In this document: piece after piece, positions 45,747-54,099 of the stretch
How the letters are laid out: every line of letters begins with the position of its first letter
Numbering within the stretch: position 1 is the first letter of the stretch
Assembly: GCA_028376655.1 (NCBI GenBank)
Contig: JAONAZ010000007.1
Coordinates: 1 to 54,114 of the forward strand
From: Acidimicrobiia bacterium
GTDB lineage: Bacteria > Actinomycetota > Acidimicrobiia > Actinomarinales > Actinomarinaceae
DNA length: 54,114 nt
Reading direction: 5' to 3'
The notes under the pieces: model-generated
Told to the model about the DNA's origin: nothing
Seen by the model: the letters and a program-made list of their open reading frames with translations, nothing else
Database searches by the model: none
Position numbers and translations under genes: made by a program

Positions 45747-47009
45747 ATGAGTAATTTTAAATACGATGTAGCGGTAATAGGGCTTGGTTACGTAGGCTTG
45801 CCTTTAGCTATTCAAGCTACTAGTTCAAACTTGAAAGTTTACGGTTACGATATAGATGAAAATAAAATTTCTAATTACAATTTAGGAAAATCAACCATAG
45901 AAGATATCTCAGATAAACAACTTCAAGCATCCTTAGAGAAAGGTCTTTTCTTATCATCTGACCCTAAATATTTATCTGAGTCAGAAACTATAGTTATAAG
46001 CGTACCAACGCCATTAACTGATTATCAACCAGATCTTAGTTATGTAAAGGCTGCAGCTGAAACTATTGCTAAAAATATTACTAAAAATCAGATTATAATT
46101 CTTGAGTCAACGACATATCCCGGAACAACTGTAGAGGTTTTGATACCTGCTATTGAAGAAATCTCAAATCTTAAATCAGGGGTTGATTTTTTTGTGGGCT
46201 ATTCTCCAGAGAGAATTGATCCAGGAAATGATACATGGAATTTTAAAAATACACCAAAAGTTATAAGCGGAATTAACGATGAGTCACTTTCAAAAATCGA
46301 GAATTTCTACGAACAGATTATAGATTCGGTAGTAAGAGTCAGTGGTACAAAAGAAGCTGAGATGGTGAAACTCTTAGAAAATACTTATAGACATGTAAAT
46401 ATTGCATTAATAAATGAGCTAGCAATCTTATGTAATATGCTTGACATAGATATATGGGAGGTTGTAAATGCAGCAAAAACTAAACCATTTGGATTTGAGT
46501 CCTTTAGGCCTGGGCCGGGTGTTGGGGGGCATTGTATTCCAGTAGATCCTAATTATCTATCTTTCAAAACGAGACAAATAGGAAAACCAGTAAGGTTTGT
46601 TGAACTTGCTCAGGAAATTAATAATTCCATGCCAAGTTATGTTGTAAGTAGACTTTTAGAGAAAATGAACGCACTAGAAAAACCATTTAAAAATTCAAAT
46701 ATTTTGATTCTTGGAGTAGCTTATAAAAAAGATATTGGAGATATAAGAGAGTCACCAGCTATAGGCATAATTGAAAACCTTTACGAAAGGGGAGTAAAGG
46801 TAAAGTACTTCGACCCTTTTGTTGAAAGTATTAATGTGAATGGACAAGATGTTGATAAAGAGGATAGTTTAAACAATATTAATGAATATGATTTAATTTT
46901 AGTTCATACATCACATACCGAATTTAAAAATTTTGACTTTAGCAAGACAACAACTCCTATTTTTGATGCAACAGGTAGTGATCATTTTACAAATGCTGAA
47001 AGGATCTAG
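45747..47009 (+). CDS. UDP-N-acetylhexosamine (probably ManNAc) 6-dehydrogenase
   Basis: 420 residues: GLGYVGLP near the start binds NAD, SPERIDPGN and the catalytic C263 in GGHCIPVDPNYLSFK follow the family. WecC (UDP-ManNAc) and WbpA (UDP-GlcNAc) members are hard to separate by motif; the wecB gene upstream favours UDP-ManNAcA. The end carries the ribosome binding site of the next gene: AAAGGA at 46999-47004 lies within the last sense codons. Confidence 0.9.
   Translation: MSNFKYDVAVIGLGYVGLPLAIQATSSNLKVYGYDIDENKISNYNLGKSTIEDISDKQLQASLEKGLFLSSDPKYLSESETIVISVPTPLTDYQPDLSYVKAAAETIAKNITKNQIIILESTTYPGTTVEVLIPAIEEISNLKSGVDFFVGYSPERIDPGNDTWNFKNTPKVISGINDESLSKIENFYEQIIDSVVRVSGTKEAEMVKLLENTYRHVNIALINELAILCNMLDIDIWEVVNAAKTKPFGFESFRPGPGVGGHCIPVDPNYLSFKTRQIGKPVRFVELAQEINNSMPSYVVSRLLEKMNALEKPFKNSNILILGVAYKKDIGDIRESPAIGIIENLYERGVKVKYFDPFVESINVNGQDVDKEDSLNNINEYDLILVHTSHTEFKNFDFSKTTTPIFDATGSDHFTNAERI
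46999..47004 (+). promoter_or_regulatory. Shine-Dalgarno that fixes the ATT start of ppc
   Basis: AAAGGA, 7 bases before ATT 47012-47014. There is no in-frame ATG, GTG or TTG between the upstream stop (TGA, 46997-46999) and the TTG at 47192, so this site supports a rare ATT start. Confidence 0.65.
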
Positions 47010-47011
47010 CA

Positions 47012-49462
47012 ATTTCTAACGATTTTTCTACTTTATCAAAAACTATAAATATATTAGCTAGTGAACTCGGGCAAGTTATAAAAAAACAAGCCGGTGTAAA
47101 GTATTTCAACATTGTCGAAGATATTAGATTAAATTCTAAAAAATATAGATCTACCAACAATCCTAAATATTTAGATGAAGCATTTAAGGAATTGAATAAG
47201 TTGAATTCTAAAGAAATACTTATTGTTGCAAAAGCATTTACACTCTTTTTCTACCTAGCTAATATTTCCGAACAAGTTTTTAGGGAATCATTTACAGGGG
47301 TTAAAAAAAATAACTCAATACATAATCCAAGTTACCAATATAAATTCTCCCCTGTGTTTACCGCTCATCCTACTGAAAGTGCTAGACAGTCTACTCTAAA
47401 TAAAATATACAAAATTGGAGAAATTGTTACAAGAAATGATTCTCAATCATTATCAGAAATTAATAATATCATCACAGAACTTTGGTACACAAGAGAAGTG
47501 AGATCTATAAAGCCAAACCCTATCGATGAAGTAAAGTCTCTTTTGTATTATCTGGATATTATTTATAAGGATGTATTTAATGATGTTAATAATAACATTT
47601 CAAGTACATCTATTAATACAAAAGATATCCTTACACTTGGATCTTGGGTTGGAGGAGATCGGGATGGAAATCCATATGTTACCCACAAGATTACTGAACA
47701 ATCTTTAAAAATATATTCAAAACAAATTATAAATATTTACATGCAGAAAATTAAGGATTTCTCAGAGGAGTTCAGTTTTTCAACTAGCTATATTAAAACG
47801 CCAATAAAATTAGAAAAAAGAATTCAAGAATATAGAAATTTACTTAAAAAAGAATATAATCATTACTCAAAAGTTAATTTTGATGAGCCATTTAGAATAT
47901 TCTTATCTTTAGTATTTCATCGACTTCAAAACTTTCAAAAAAATAATTCTGGTTATTTAAATTATTATGAATTCCATCAGGATATGAAGCTGATTGACGA
48001 ATCTTTGAAGCAGTCATTAAAAATTAATGATGCCTACTACGGCTTTTCTGACTTTCTAAAATATGTAGAAGCTTTTGAATTCCACGGAGTCACTCTTGAC
48101 ATTAGAGAAAACTCGAAAGTTATAAATAATCCAAATACCTACAAAAAACAATATGAAGAATTAATTAAAGTTCTTACTTCTATTTCTGAATGGAAGATTA
48201 CATACGGCAATAATGTAATTAATTCTGTAATACTTTCCATGACAAAAAGTAGTTCCGATATATTAATTTTGTATAAGCTGTGTAAAAAGTATATTAAATC
48301 TCAAAAAGATATACCAATGCTTGTTCCTTTATTGGAGGAAATAGAGGATTTACAGAATGCAGATAATTTTCTAGACAATTTACTCTCTAATAATTCTTAT
48401 AAAAATCACCTTATTAAAAATTATGACTACACACAGGAAATCATGCTTGGGTATTCTGACTCAAATAAAGATGGCGGAATTATATCCTCTCAGTGGAATG
48501 TCTATAAAGCACAGATTTCTTTATTTAAAAAAGGAAAAGAGTTTGATTGTAACATTGTTTTCTTTCATGGCAGAGGGGGAACAATCAGTCGTGGTGGTGG
48601 CCCAACTTATAACTCAATTCTTTCTCAACCTGAGGGAACTATTTCAAATCAAATAAGGTACACCGAGCAAGGAGAGGTTATTTCCGATAAATATTCCACC
48701 GCTAACTTAGCAAAAGAAAACTTAAAATTAGGAATTAATGCATTCCTATCAGCCAGTTCAACTACATTAAAAAATGAAAAAAAAGAATATCAACTTATTG
48801 AAGAACTTTCTGAAACTTCTTTTAAAAAATATCAAGAGTTGATAAATGATGATTATCTTATGACTTATTTTGAAAAAGTAACACCCGTAAAACTTTTATC
48901 GACCTTAAATATAGGCTCCAGACCCTCAAAAAGAAGCTCTAAGAGCACTATTGAGAGCTATAGGGCAATTCCTTGGGTTTTTGGTTGGGCGCAGACTAGA
49001 CATACTTTAACAGGTTGGTATGGCGCAGGAACAGCAATCCTTGAAAGCATAGAAAAGAACGGTATCAGAAAGGTACAATCTGCATATAACAATTCATCTT
49101 TCCTACAAAATTTAATAAGTAACATCGAAATGACAGTTGTAAAATCAGATTTAATAATATCAAAAATGTATGTAGATCAACTGTTAAAAGATGACTGCAA
49201 GTATTTGTTTAAAGAAATTACAAAAGAATCAAAGAAAGTTAAGAAAGCTATAAAACTTGTTACTAATAATGATGACTTATTAGAAGATAACCCAATATTA
49301 AAAAATACCCTTAAGGTAAGAAATACTTACCTAGACCCACTTTCCTTAATACAGATACTCCTAATGAAAAAACTTTCAGACAAGGAGATAACTGAAGAAG
49401 AAAAGACCGCTCTTTTGTTGACCGTCAACGGATTAGCCGCTGGTCTTAGAAATACTGGCTGA
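47012..49462 (+). CDS. ppc: Phosphoenolpyruvate carboxylase, apparent ATT start
   Basis: Adds bicarbonate to PEP to give oxaloacetate (anaplerosis). 816 residues if started at ATT 47012. The extra 60 residues before the first canonical start (TTG 47192) are clearly PEPC: SNDFSTLSKTINIL aligns without gaps to the E. coli N-terminus when ATT is residue 1, followed by EDIR and LIVAKAF. Catalytic motifs: H119 in TAHPTES, GGDRDGNP at about 214-221, YSDSNKDGG near 480, FHGRGGTISRGGGP near 517, and the C-terminal GLRNTG. It follows the dehydrogenase by 2 bases and its end overlaps the M15 gene by 30. Confidence 0.93.
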   Translation: MSNDFSTLSKTINILASELGQVIKKQAGVKYFNIVEDIRLNSKKYRSTNNPKYLDEAFKELNKLNSKEILIVAKAFTLFFYLANISEQVFRESFTGVKKNNSIHNPSYQYKFSPVFTAHPTESARQSTLNKIYKIGEIVTRNDSQSLSEINNIITELWYTREVRSIKPNPIDEVKSLLYYLDIIYKDVFNDVNNNISSTSINTKDILTLGSWVGGDRDGNPYVTHKITEQSLKIYSKQIINIYMQKIKDFSEEFSFSTSYIKTPIKLEKRIQEYRNLLKKEYNHYSKVNFDEPFRIFLSLVFHRLQNFQKNNSGYLNYYEFHQDMKLIDESLKQSLKINDAYYGFSDFLKYVEAFEFHGVTLDIRENSKVINNPNTYKKQYEELIKVLTSISEWKITYGNNVINSVILSMTKSSSDILILYKLCKKYIKSQKDIPMLVPLLEEIEDLQNADNFLDNLLSNNSYKNHLIKNYDYTQEIMLGYSDSNKDGGIISSQWNVYKAQISLFKKGKEFDCNIVFFHGRGGTISRGGGPTYNSILSQPEGTISNQIRYTEQGEVISDKYSTANLAKENLKLGINAFLSASSTTLKNEKKEYQLIEELSETSFKKYQELINDDYLMTYFEKVTPVKLLSTLNIGSRPSKRSSKSTIESYRAIPWVFGWAQTRHTLTGWYGAGTAILESIEKNGIRKVQSAYNNSSFLQNLISNIEMTVVKSDLIISKMYVDQLLKDDCKYLFKEITKESKKVKKAIKLVTNNDDLLEDNPILKNTLKVRNTYLDPLSLIQILLMKKLSDKEITEEEKTALLLTVNGLAAGLRNTG

Positions 49463-50581
49463 TAAATCTCTTAGTTCAAAATGCATTTCGTCAGGTGAGG
49501 TCCAAGTACCTCCCCACGCAAATCCCCATGAATTAAAAATTTCGACTACTCGAGGAACGTATCCTGATTTAGTATTTATATCTATTGCTATTCCCCAAGC
49601 ATGTCTTGATATCGAACCACCAGCATCAAAACGTGAAATTCTCCTTGGAGCATAACAACCCCCAGAAGTTCTAAATTCCTCTGTAAATAAGGTATCAGCA
49701 AGGCCTTCTTCGTCTATCTGATTTAGCGCACCTCTAAGTGGCTCCCACATTAATCTATGACAAGTTGTCCTTCCAATAATTGGCATCCTTATGGTTTGGA
49801 TATTTTCTTCTCTCCATTTTGGTTCGGTGATAATCCACGTTCCATCTTTTTCTTTAAGTTGGAAGTCGCCAAATATTTCTTTTACCAGCGCATTAGGAAG
49901 TACCCAATTTTTGTTTGGTTTAGAACTTTCATCAGAAACTCTTATTTTTTTATATTTAATATTTCGATAAATTTCAATTAAATGGTTCTCAGTAATTTTG
50001 TTATCCCAGATGATTGCCTGGATATTTCTATAAATACCAAGTTTAAATCCTATTTCTTTGTTTACTACTGCTTCAAACCATCCCAATTTTGAATCAGGAA
50101 CGATATCACCTACAACTAATTCTATAGGGTCTCCGTTGATGCCTACTAAATGAATAACATCTCCAATTTCAATAGCGTATAAATTTGCTGTCAATTCAGA
50201 GACAATAATTAAATTGTTGTTTATTTTATCCGCCAATTCAGTTGGATATATAAAGTTTGCGAAATCTTTTTCTACAGTCTTAATAGAGACACTGTAAAGA
50301 TAATCAGTTTTTGTATTGAGTTTCTGATTTCCAGCTTGGTCCGTAATTTTTTCTAGTCCAACGTTAGCTCTACCAATAAAGCTTAAATTTGTGTCAAGAT
50401 TTTTTACACTTTCAATTATTTCGTTGGTTACGCTATAAAATAAACTTCCTGATTGAGAAATAGTTATGGTCTGATAATTATCAAGTCTATTTTTTCTTTC
50501 GTAAGTTACCTCTTCGTGAGCATAAGCTACAGAGGGTACACAAGTTATTACCAGTAGAATTAACCAAAAGTATTTTTTCAT
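49433..50581 (-). CDS. Secreted M15-family D-Ala-D-Ala carboxypeptidase (VanY-like)
   Basis: 382 residues. A signal peptide is visible (MKKYFWLILL to about residue 21, VAYA cleavage region). The C-terminal M15 domain has the zinc site H327 and D334 in SRHAWGIAIDIN, and H367 in DEMHFEL, with GFAWGGTW between them. It should trim peptidoglycan stem peptides. The 300-residue N-terminal part has no family I recognise. A TAAAAT box lies 7 bases before the ATG. Its tail overlaps ppc by 30 bases, the longest overlap in the window. Confidence 0.9.
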   Translation of the reverse strand: MKKYFWLILLVITCVPSVAYAHEEVTYERKNRLDNYQTITISQSGSLFYSVTNEIIESVKNLDTNLSFIGRANVGLEKITDQAGNQKLNTKTDYLYSVSIKTVEKDFANFIYPTELADKINNNLIIVSELTANLYAIEIGDVIHLVGINGDPIELVVGDIVPDSKLGWFEAVVNKEIGFKLGIYRNIQAIIWDNKITENHLIEIYRNIKYKKIRVSDESSKPNKNWVLPNALVKEIFGDFQLKEKDGTWIITEPKWREENIQTIRMPIIGRTTCHRLMWEPLRGALNQIDEEGLADTLFTEEFRTSGGCYAPRRISRFDAGGSISRHAWGIAIDINTKSGYVPRVVEIFNSWGFAWGGTWTSPDEMHFELRDLSASISKTSG

Positions 50582-50588
50582 CTTTGCT

Positions 50589-50594
50589 ATTTTA
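50589..50594 (-). promoter_or_regulatory. -10 box of a leaderless promoter (M15 peptidase)
   Basis: TAAAAT on the minus strand with a 7-base spacer to the ATG at 50581; no Shine-Dalgarno is present. Confidence 0.55.
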
Positions 50595-50615
50595 CAGTAA
50601 TTAAAAAATAGTATT

Positions 50616-50659
50616 ACTTTAGAAAGCTGTGAAAAAGCTAAGAAAGTTATTTCTAAAGT
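50616..50659. repeat. 10-bp perfect inverted repeat between divergent genes
   Basis: ACTTTAGAAA (50616-50625) and its exact complement TTTCTAAAGT (50650-50659), 24 bases apart, in the 135-base gap between the M15 and MMPL genes. A second, smaller inverted pair AGTAAT/ATTACT (50596-50601 and 50613-50618) overlaps it. A regulator site or a transcript hairpin are both possible; chance in AT-rich DNA cannot be excluded. Confidence 0.4.
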
Positions 50660-50702
50660 TACTTATTAAACAAGAGATTTATTATTATAAAACCTTGAAT
50701 AT

Positions 50703-50708
50703 AAGGAG
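50703..50708 (+). promoter_or_regulatory. Ribosome binding site of the MMPL transporter gene
   Basis: AAGGAG 8 bases before ATG 50717. TATTAT at 50680-50685 or 50683-50688 is a candidate -10, which would give a leader carrying this site, unlike its leaderless divergent neighbour. Confidence 0.65.
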
Positions 50709-50716
50709 AAAGCTTA

Positions 50717-53311
50717 ATGAAAGTCCTCACTAATTTTTTCGGTTCTGCAGCTACTAAAAGACCTGTGATAACAATTTTAGTTGTATTATTACTTACTGGT
50801 TTTTTCGGCTATATGGCTACTCAAGCTGAAGAACTTAGTACTAGTTTTGGTGGTGAATTAGATACACCTGAAATTCAAGCACAGTCAAAATTAGGTGATT
50901 ATTTTGCTTCATCTGGGGGTCAAAGTGTTTTTCAAATCATAATGACCGGCGATGACGTTTTAACTGTTGATGGTTATAAAGCCTGGCTTGAGATCCAAGA
51001 AGTTGTGGCTAGTAGTGAAATTTCAAATTATCTTATAAGCCAACCTGGCCAAGGAGCTGTACAAGGTTTCTTTGGTCCAATAGATTTTGCCAGAGCATTT
51101 AATCCAATGTTTAATATCGACCAGATGAATGATGAACAATTCAAACAAGCATACAAAGCTGCCTCTTCTCAAATGCCTCCAGAATTTCAAGCATTTGCTT
51201 CTGCACTACTTTCAGAGAACTATGATTCGGATAAGGTAACCTCAACCGCTGGCTTAGCAATAGTGACTATTAATTCAGCAAAAATTGCTGAAGATTTTGG
51301 TGGTAGTGACGGTGCCTTTATTGAACAGCCCCGAATGGAAGTTCAACTTAGTGAATCTTTAAATGAAATTACTGCGAAATATGAGACAATAAAAGTTAGT
51401 GGATTTTCTTTTGGACTTTTATTAGGAAATGATGGCGACGATTTCTTGAACGAGATAGGAGTTCTATTTGGGAAGGCATTTCTAATTATTCTAGGTGTTC
51501 TAGCTTATATATTTTTTATTAGACCAAGAAAAGGTTATGGTTTCTTCAAGTCATCAAGAAGAACTATTAGTGATTTACTTTTAAGTTTAGGAACTATACT
51601 TCTTTCAATTGGATGGATGCAGGGTATGGGTACTCTTTTGGGGCCAGGATTTTTAAATATTATTGGTGCTCCTAATCAGATATCCCAAATAGCTCCAATT
51701 CTTTTAATAGGTTTGGGTGTAGATTATGCAATTCATTTTACAGGCAGATACAGAGAAGAATTAGGCAATGGACTTTCAGTAAAAGAGTCTACAACAAACA
51801 CTCTTAGCTCTGTAGGTATCGCTTTGACACTTGCAACTTTGGCCACAATTGTTGGATTTCTTTCAAATGTTGTTTCACCTCTACCTGAATTTAAAGATTT
51901 TGGTATAACAGTATCATTTGGAATCTTGTTTGCTTTGTTACTTGTTATGACTTTCGTGCCAGCAATAAGATCGTTATTAGATAAAAAAGCAGAAACAAAA
52001 GACTCTATAAGTAGAGAGGCATTTTCATCATCTGGCGAAAGCATCTTAAATAAAGTAGCTGGGGCAAGTTCCATAATACCTAGAAAATTAAAAGTAATAA
52101 GCATCGCTTTATTGGTAGGTGTATCGAGTTATGGGTATATTAGTTTTACAAACCTAGATACAGTCTTTAACTTTACAGATTTTCTCCCTGAAGATGATCC
52201 AGTAGTAGCTACTCTGACAGTTTTGACTGATGAATTTGGTGGAGGTTTCGGCGAGACAACTTCAGTCTTACTTGAGGGTGAAAACTTAGCAACTCCAGAA
52301 ATACATAATGCAATAATTGATGCCATTAATGGCTTAGCTGGCGCAGAGAACATTGTAGTATTCGGTGAAAATGTTGCTAATGAGTCTGTTGTTGCTTCTC
52401 TTGGTGCATTGCTTGCTCCCCAAGATACAATTCCAGGCGCGCCACCACAAGCTCCCGATATGGAACTAATTTCAGGTTTAATGTCTTATGGTGTTGAACT
52501 TCTAAATGGTGAGGGTTTAGATGCAATGAAAGTATCAGCTAACGGAGATGTAGATTCACTATACAAATATCTATTATCCTCCGACCCTGCAACCTTTGGA
52601 GGCACACTGTATTTAGACGATAAAGAGGTTTTTACTGCACAGCAAATTAAAATTACAACTTCAGCAGGTTCAGAAGGCTCAAGACAGTTAACTGAAGATA
52701 TATATAATGCGTTTCAGACAGTTATAGATCTCGGAGTAGATGTTGCGGCTACTAACGATAGTATTGTAACAAACAGTGTAAGTGATCTAATTTCAGCGTC
52801 ACAATTTCAGTCTTTAATTTTTGCAATACTATCATCAATGCTCTTTTTGATAATTTATTATTGGATTGACTTAAAAAGGCCTTTCTTAGGTGTGGTTACC
52901 ATTTTTCCTGTTATTGCAATAGTTATGGGTACATACTTAGGGATGAGTTTATTAGAAATACCTTTAAACCCAGTTACTGCAACTTTAACAGGTATAGCAA
53001 TAGGTATTGGAGTGCCATTTGTTATTCACGTTACTAATAGATTTAGAGAGGCTTTAGATAAGGACTCAAATCCACTAAGCGCAATAACAACTACTCTTAA
53101 AACAACAGGAGGATCCTTATTCGGCTCAGCATTTACTACTATGGCTGGGTTTGGAATTCTGACAACCTCAACACTTAAACCATTTCAACAAATGGGACAA
53201 GTCGTGCTAGTTTCTATAGGCTTTGCCTTAGTAGCTTCAATTTTGATTCTGCCAACATTGCTTGTTTTATGGGCTAATTATCATAATAAAAAAACTGCTA
53301 AATCTTTATAA
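50717..53311 (+). CDS. RND/MMPL-family membrane transporter
   Basis: 864 residues with the duplicated RND layout: a membrane helix at about 17-34, a large extracytoplasmic domain to about 240, five or six helices at about 245-420, a second helix near 460-475, a second extracytoplasmic domain to about 700, and a final helix bundle. Repeated core motifs are GLGVDYAIHFTGRYREEL and IGIGVPFVIHVTNRFREAL, one in each half. It is proton-driven and probably moves a lipid or hydrophobic molecule; the substrate is unknown. No membrane-fusion partner is present, which suits MMPL/HpnN-type systems. Confidence 0.88.
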   Translation: MKVLTNFFGSAATKRPVITILVVLLLTGFFGYMATQAEELSTSFGGELDTPEIQAQSKLGDYFASSGGQSVFQIIMTGDDVLTVDGYKAWLEIQEVVASSEISNYLISQPGQGAVQGFFGPIDFARAFNPMFNIDQMNDEQFKQAYKAASSQMPPEFQAFASALLSENYDSDKVTSTAGLAIVTINSAKIAEDFGGSDGAFIEQPRMEVQLSESLNEITAKYETIKVSGFSFGLLLGNDGDDFLNEIGVLFGKAFLIILGVLAYIFFIRPRKGYGFFKSSRRTISDLLLSLGTILLSIGWMQGMGTLLGPGFLNIIGAPNQISQIAPILLIGLGVDYAIHFTGRYREELGNGLSVKESTTNTLSSVGIALTLATLATIVGFLSNVVSPLPEFKDFGITVSFGILFALLLVMTFVPAIRSLLDKKAETKDSISREAFSSSGESILNKVAGASSIIPRKLKVISIALLVGVSSYGYISFTNLDTVFNFTDFLPEDDPVVATLTVLTDEFGGGFGETTSVLLEGENLATPEIHNAIIDAINGLAGAENIVVFGENVANESVVASLGALLAPQDTIPGAPPQAPDMELISGLMSYGVELLNGEGLDAMKVSANGDVDSLYKYLLSSDPATFGGTLYLDDKEVFTAQQIKITTSAGSEGSRQLTEDIYNAFQTVIDLGVDVAATNDSIVTNSVSDLISASQFQSLIFAILSSMLFLIIYYWIDLKRPFLGVVTIFPVIAIVMGTYLGMSLLEIPLNPVTATLTGIAIGIGVPFVIHVTNRFREALDKDSNPLSAITTTLKTTGGSLFGSAFTTMAGFGILTTSTLKPFQQMGQVVLVSIGFALVASILILPTLLVLWANYHNKKTAKSL

Positions 53312-53321
53312 AATTAGTTAT

Positions 53322-53327
53322 TACTAT
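53322..53327 (+). promoter_or_regulatory. -10 box of a leaderless promoter (Nif3-family gene)
   Basis: TACTAT, then 7 bases, then GTG 53335. Same hexamer and spacing as upstream of 31104. Confidence 0.6.
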
Positions 53328-53334
53328 TAATTGA

Positions 53335-54099
53335 GTGAAAGTATTTGAATTACTAGATTTAATCAATGAGATTTGTCCACTTGAGGATGCCTTTGAAGAT
53401 GACAAAGTAGGTTTACTGATAGGTTCAGGACAAAATACAATATCAGGAATAGTAGTAGTTCACGATTTAGACAATTCTGCTCTTCAGCACTGCAAAGAAC
53501 ATAATATAAATACTGTAATTTCTTACCATCCTGCGACATATAAAAAATTTGACGATTTAAATGAAGATTTAATGTTCTCAAAGTTATCTTTAGATTTTTA
53601 CAAAGAGAATATAAATGTAATTTCTATACATACCGCCCAAGATGTTTGCAAGGGTGGAAATGGAGATACTTTAAGTAAAATTTTTAATCTTACAAATGTT
53701 GGTATTTTTGGAAAAACAACAGCTGAAAAAGGCGTTGGGAGAATTGGTACTATTAACAAACATAATGCAAATTCTCTAAATGGATTAATAGAAGCTACAT
53801 TATCTACAAAAATCATCAGAACCAATAGTTATTTTCAAAAACAAGAAGACATACAAACAATAGCTTTTGTACCCGGGTCTGGTACACAATTTCTTAATGA
53901 GGTATTAGGAAAAGTGGATGTATTTATAACTGGAGATGCGTCACACCATCATTTTTTGCTTTCTGATGAAAACAACATGGGTTTTGTTCAACTTAGTCAT
54001 ATATCGACAGAAAAACCAGGAATGCAATCTTTTGTTAATAAATTAAACAAAATTTTAGATTTAGACATAAAATATTTGTATAACGAATATTATGAATGA
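53335..54099 (+). CDS. Nif3/YqfO-family dinuclear metal-centre protein
   Basis: 254 residues, GTG start. Metal ligands are expected at H65 in SYHPATYKKF and at H99 and D103 in SIHTAQDVCKGG; the C-terminal ITGDASHHHFLL and LSHISTEKPG complete the family pattern. The first ligand region has SYHP in place of the usual HHP. Members are annotated GTP cyclohydrolase 1 type 2, but their physiological role is unsettled. The insert domain found in long YqfO proteins is absent. Confidence 0.9.
   Translation: MKVFELLDLINEICPLEDAFEDDKVGLLIGSGQNTISGIVVVHDLDNSALQHCKEHNINTVISYHPATYKKFDDLNEDLMFSKLSLDFYKENINVISIHTAQDVCKGGNGDTLSKIFNLTNVGIFGKTTAEKGVGRIGTINKHNANSLNGLIEATLSTKIIRTNSYFQKQEDIQTIAFVPGSGTQFLNEVLGKVDVFITGDASHHHFLLSDENNMGFVQLSHISTEKPGMQSFVNKLNKILDLDIKYLYNEYYE

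Noticed and set aside
46980-47200. A frameshift or pseudogene at the ppc 5' end
   Set aside because: The upstream frame is intact, PEPC-like and in register to the family N-terminus, with a Shine-Dalgarno placed correctly for ATT 47012. A rare start explains it with no error needed.
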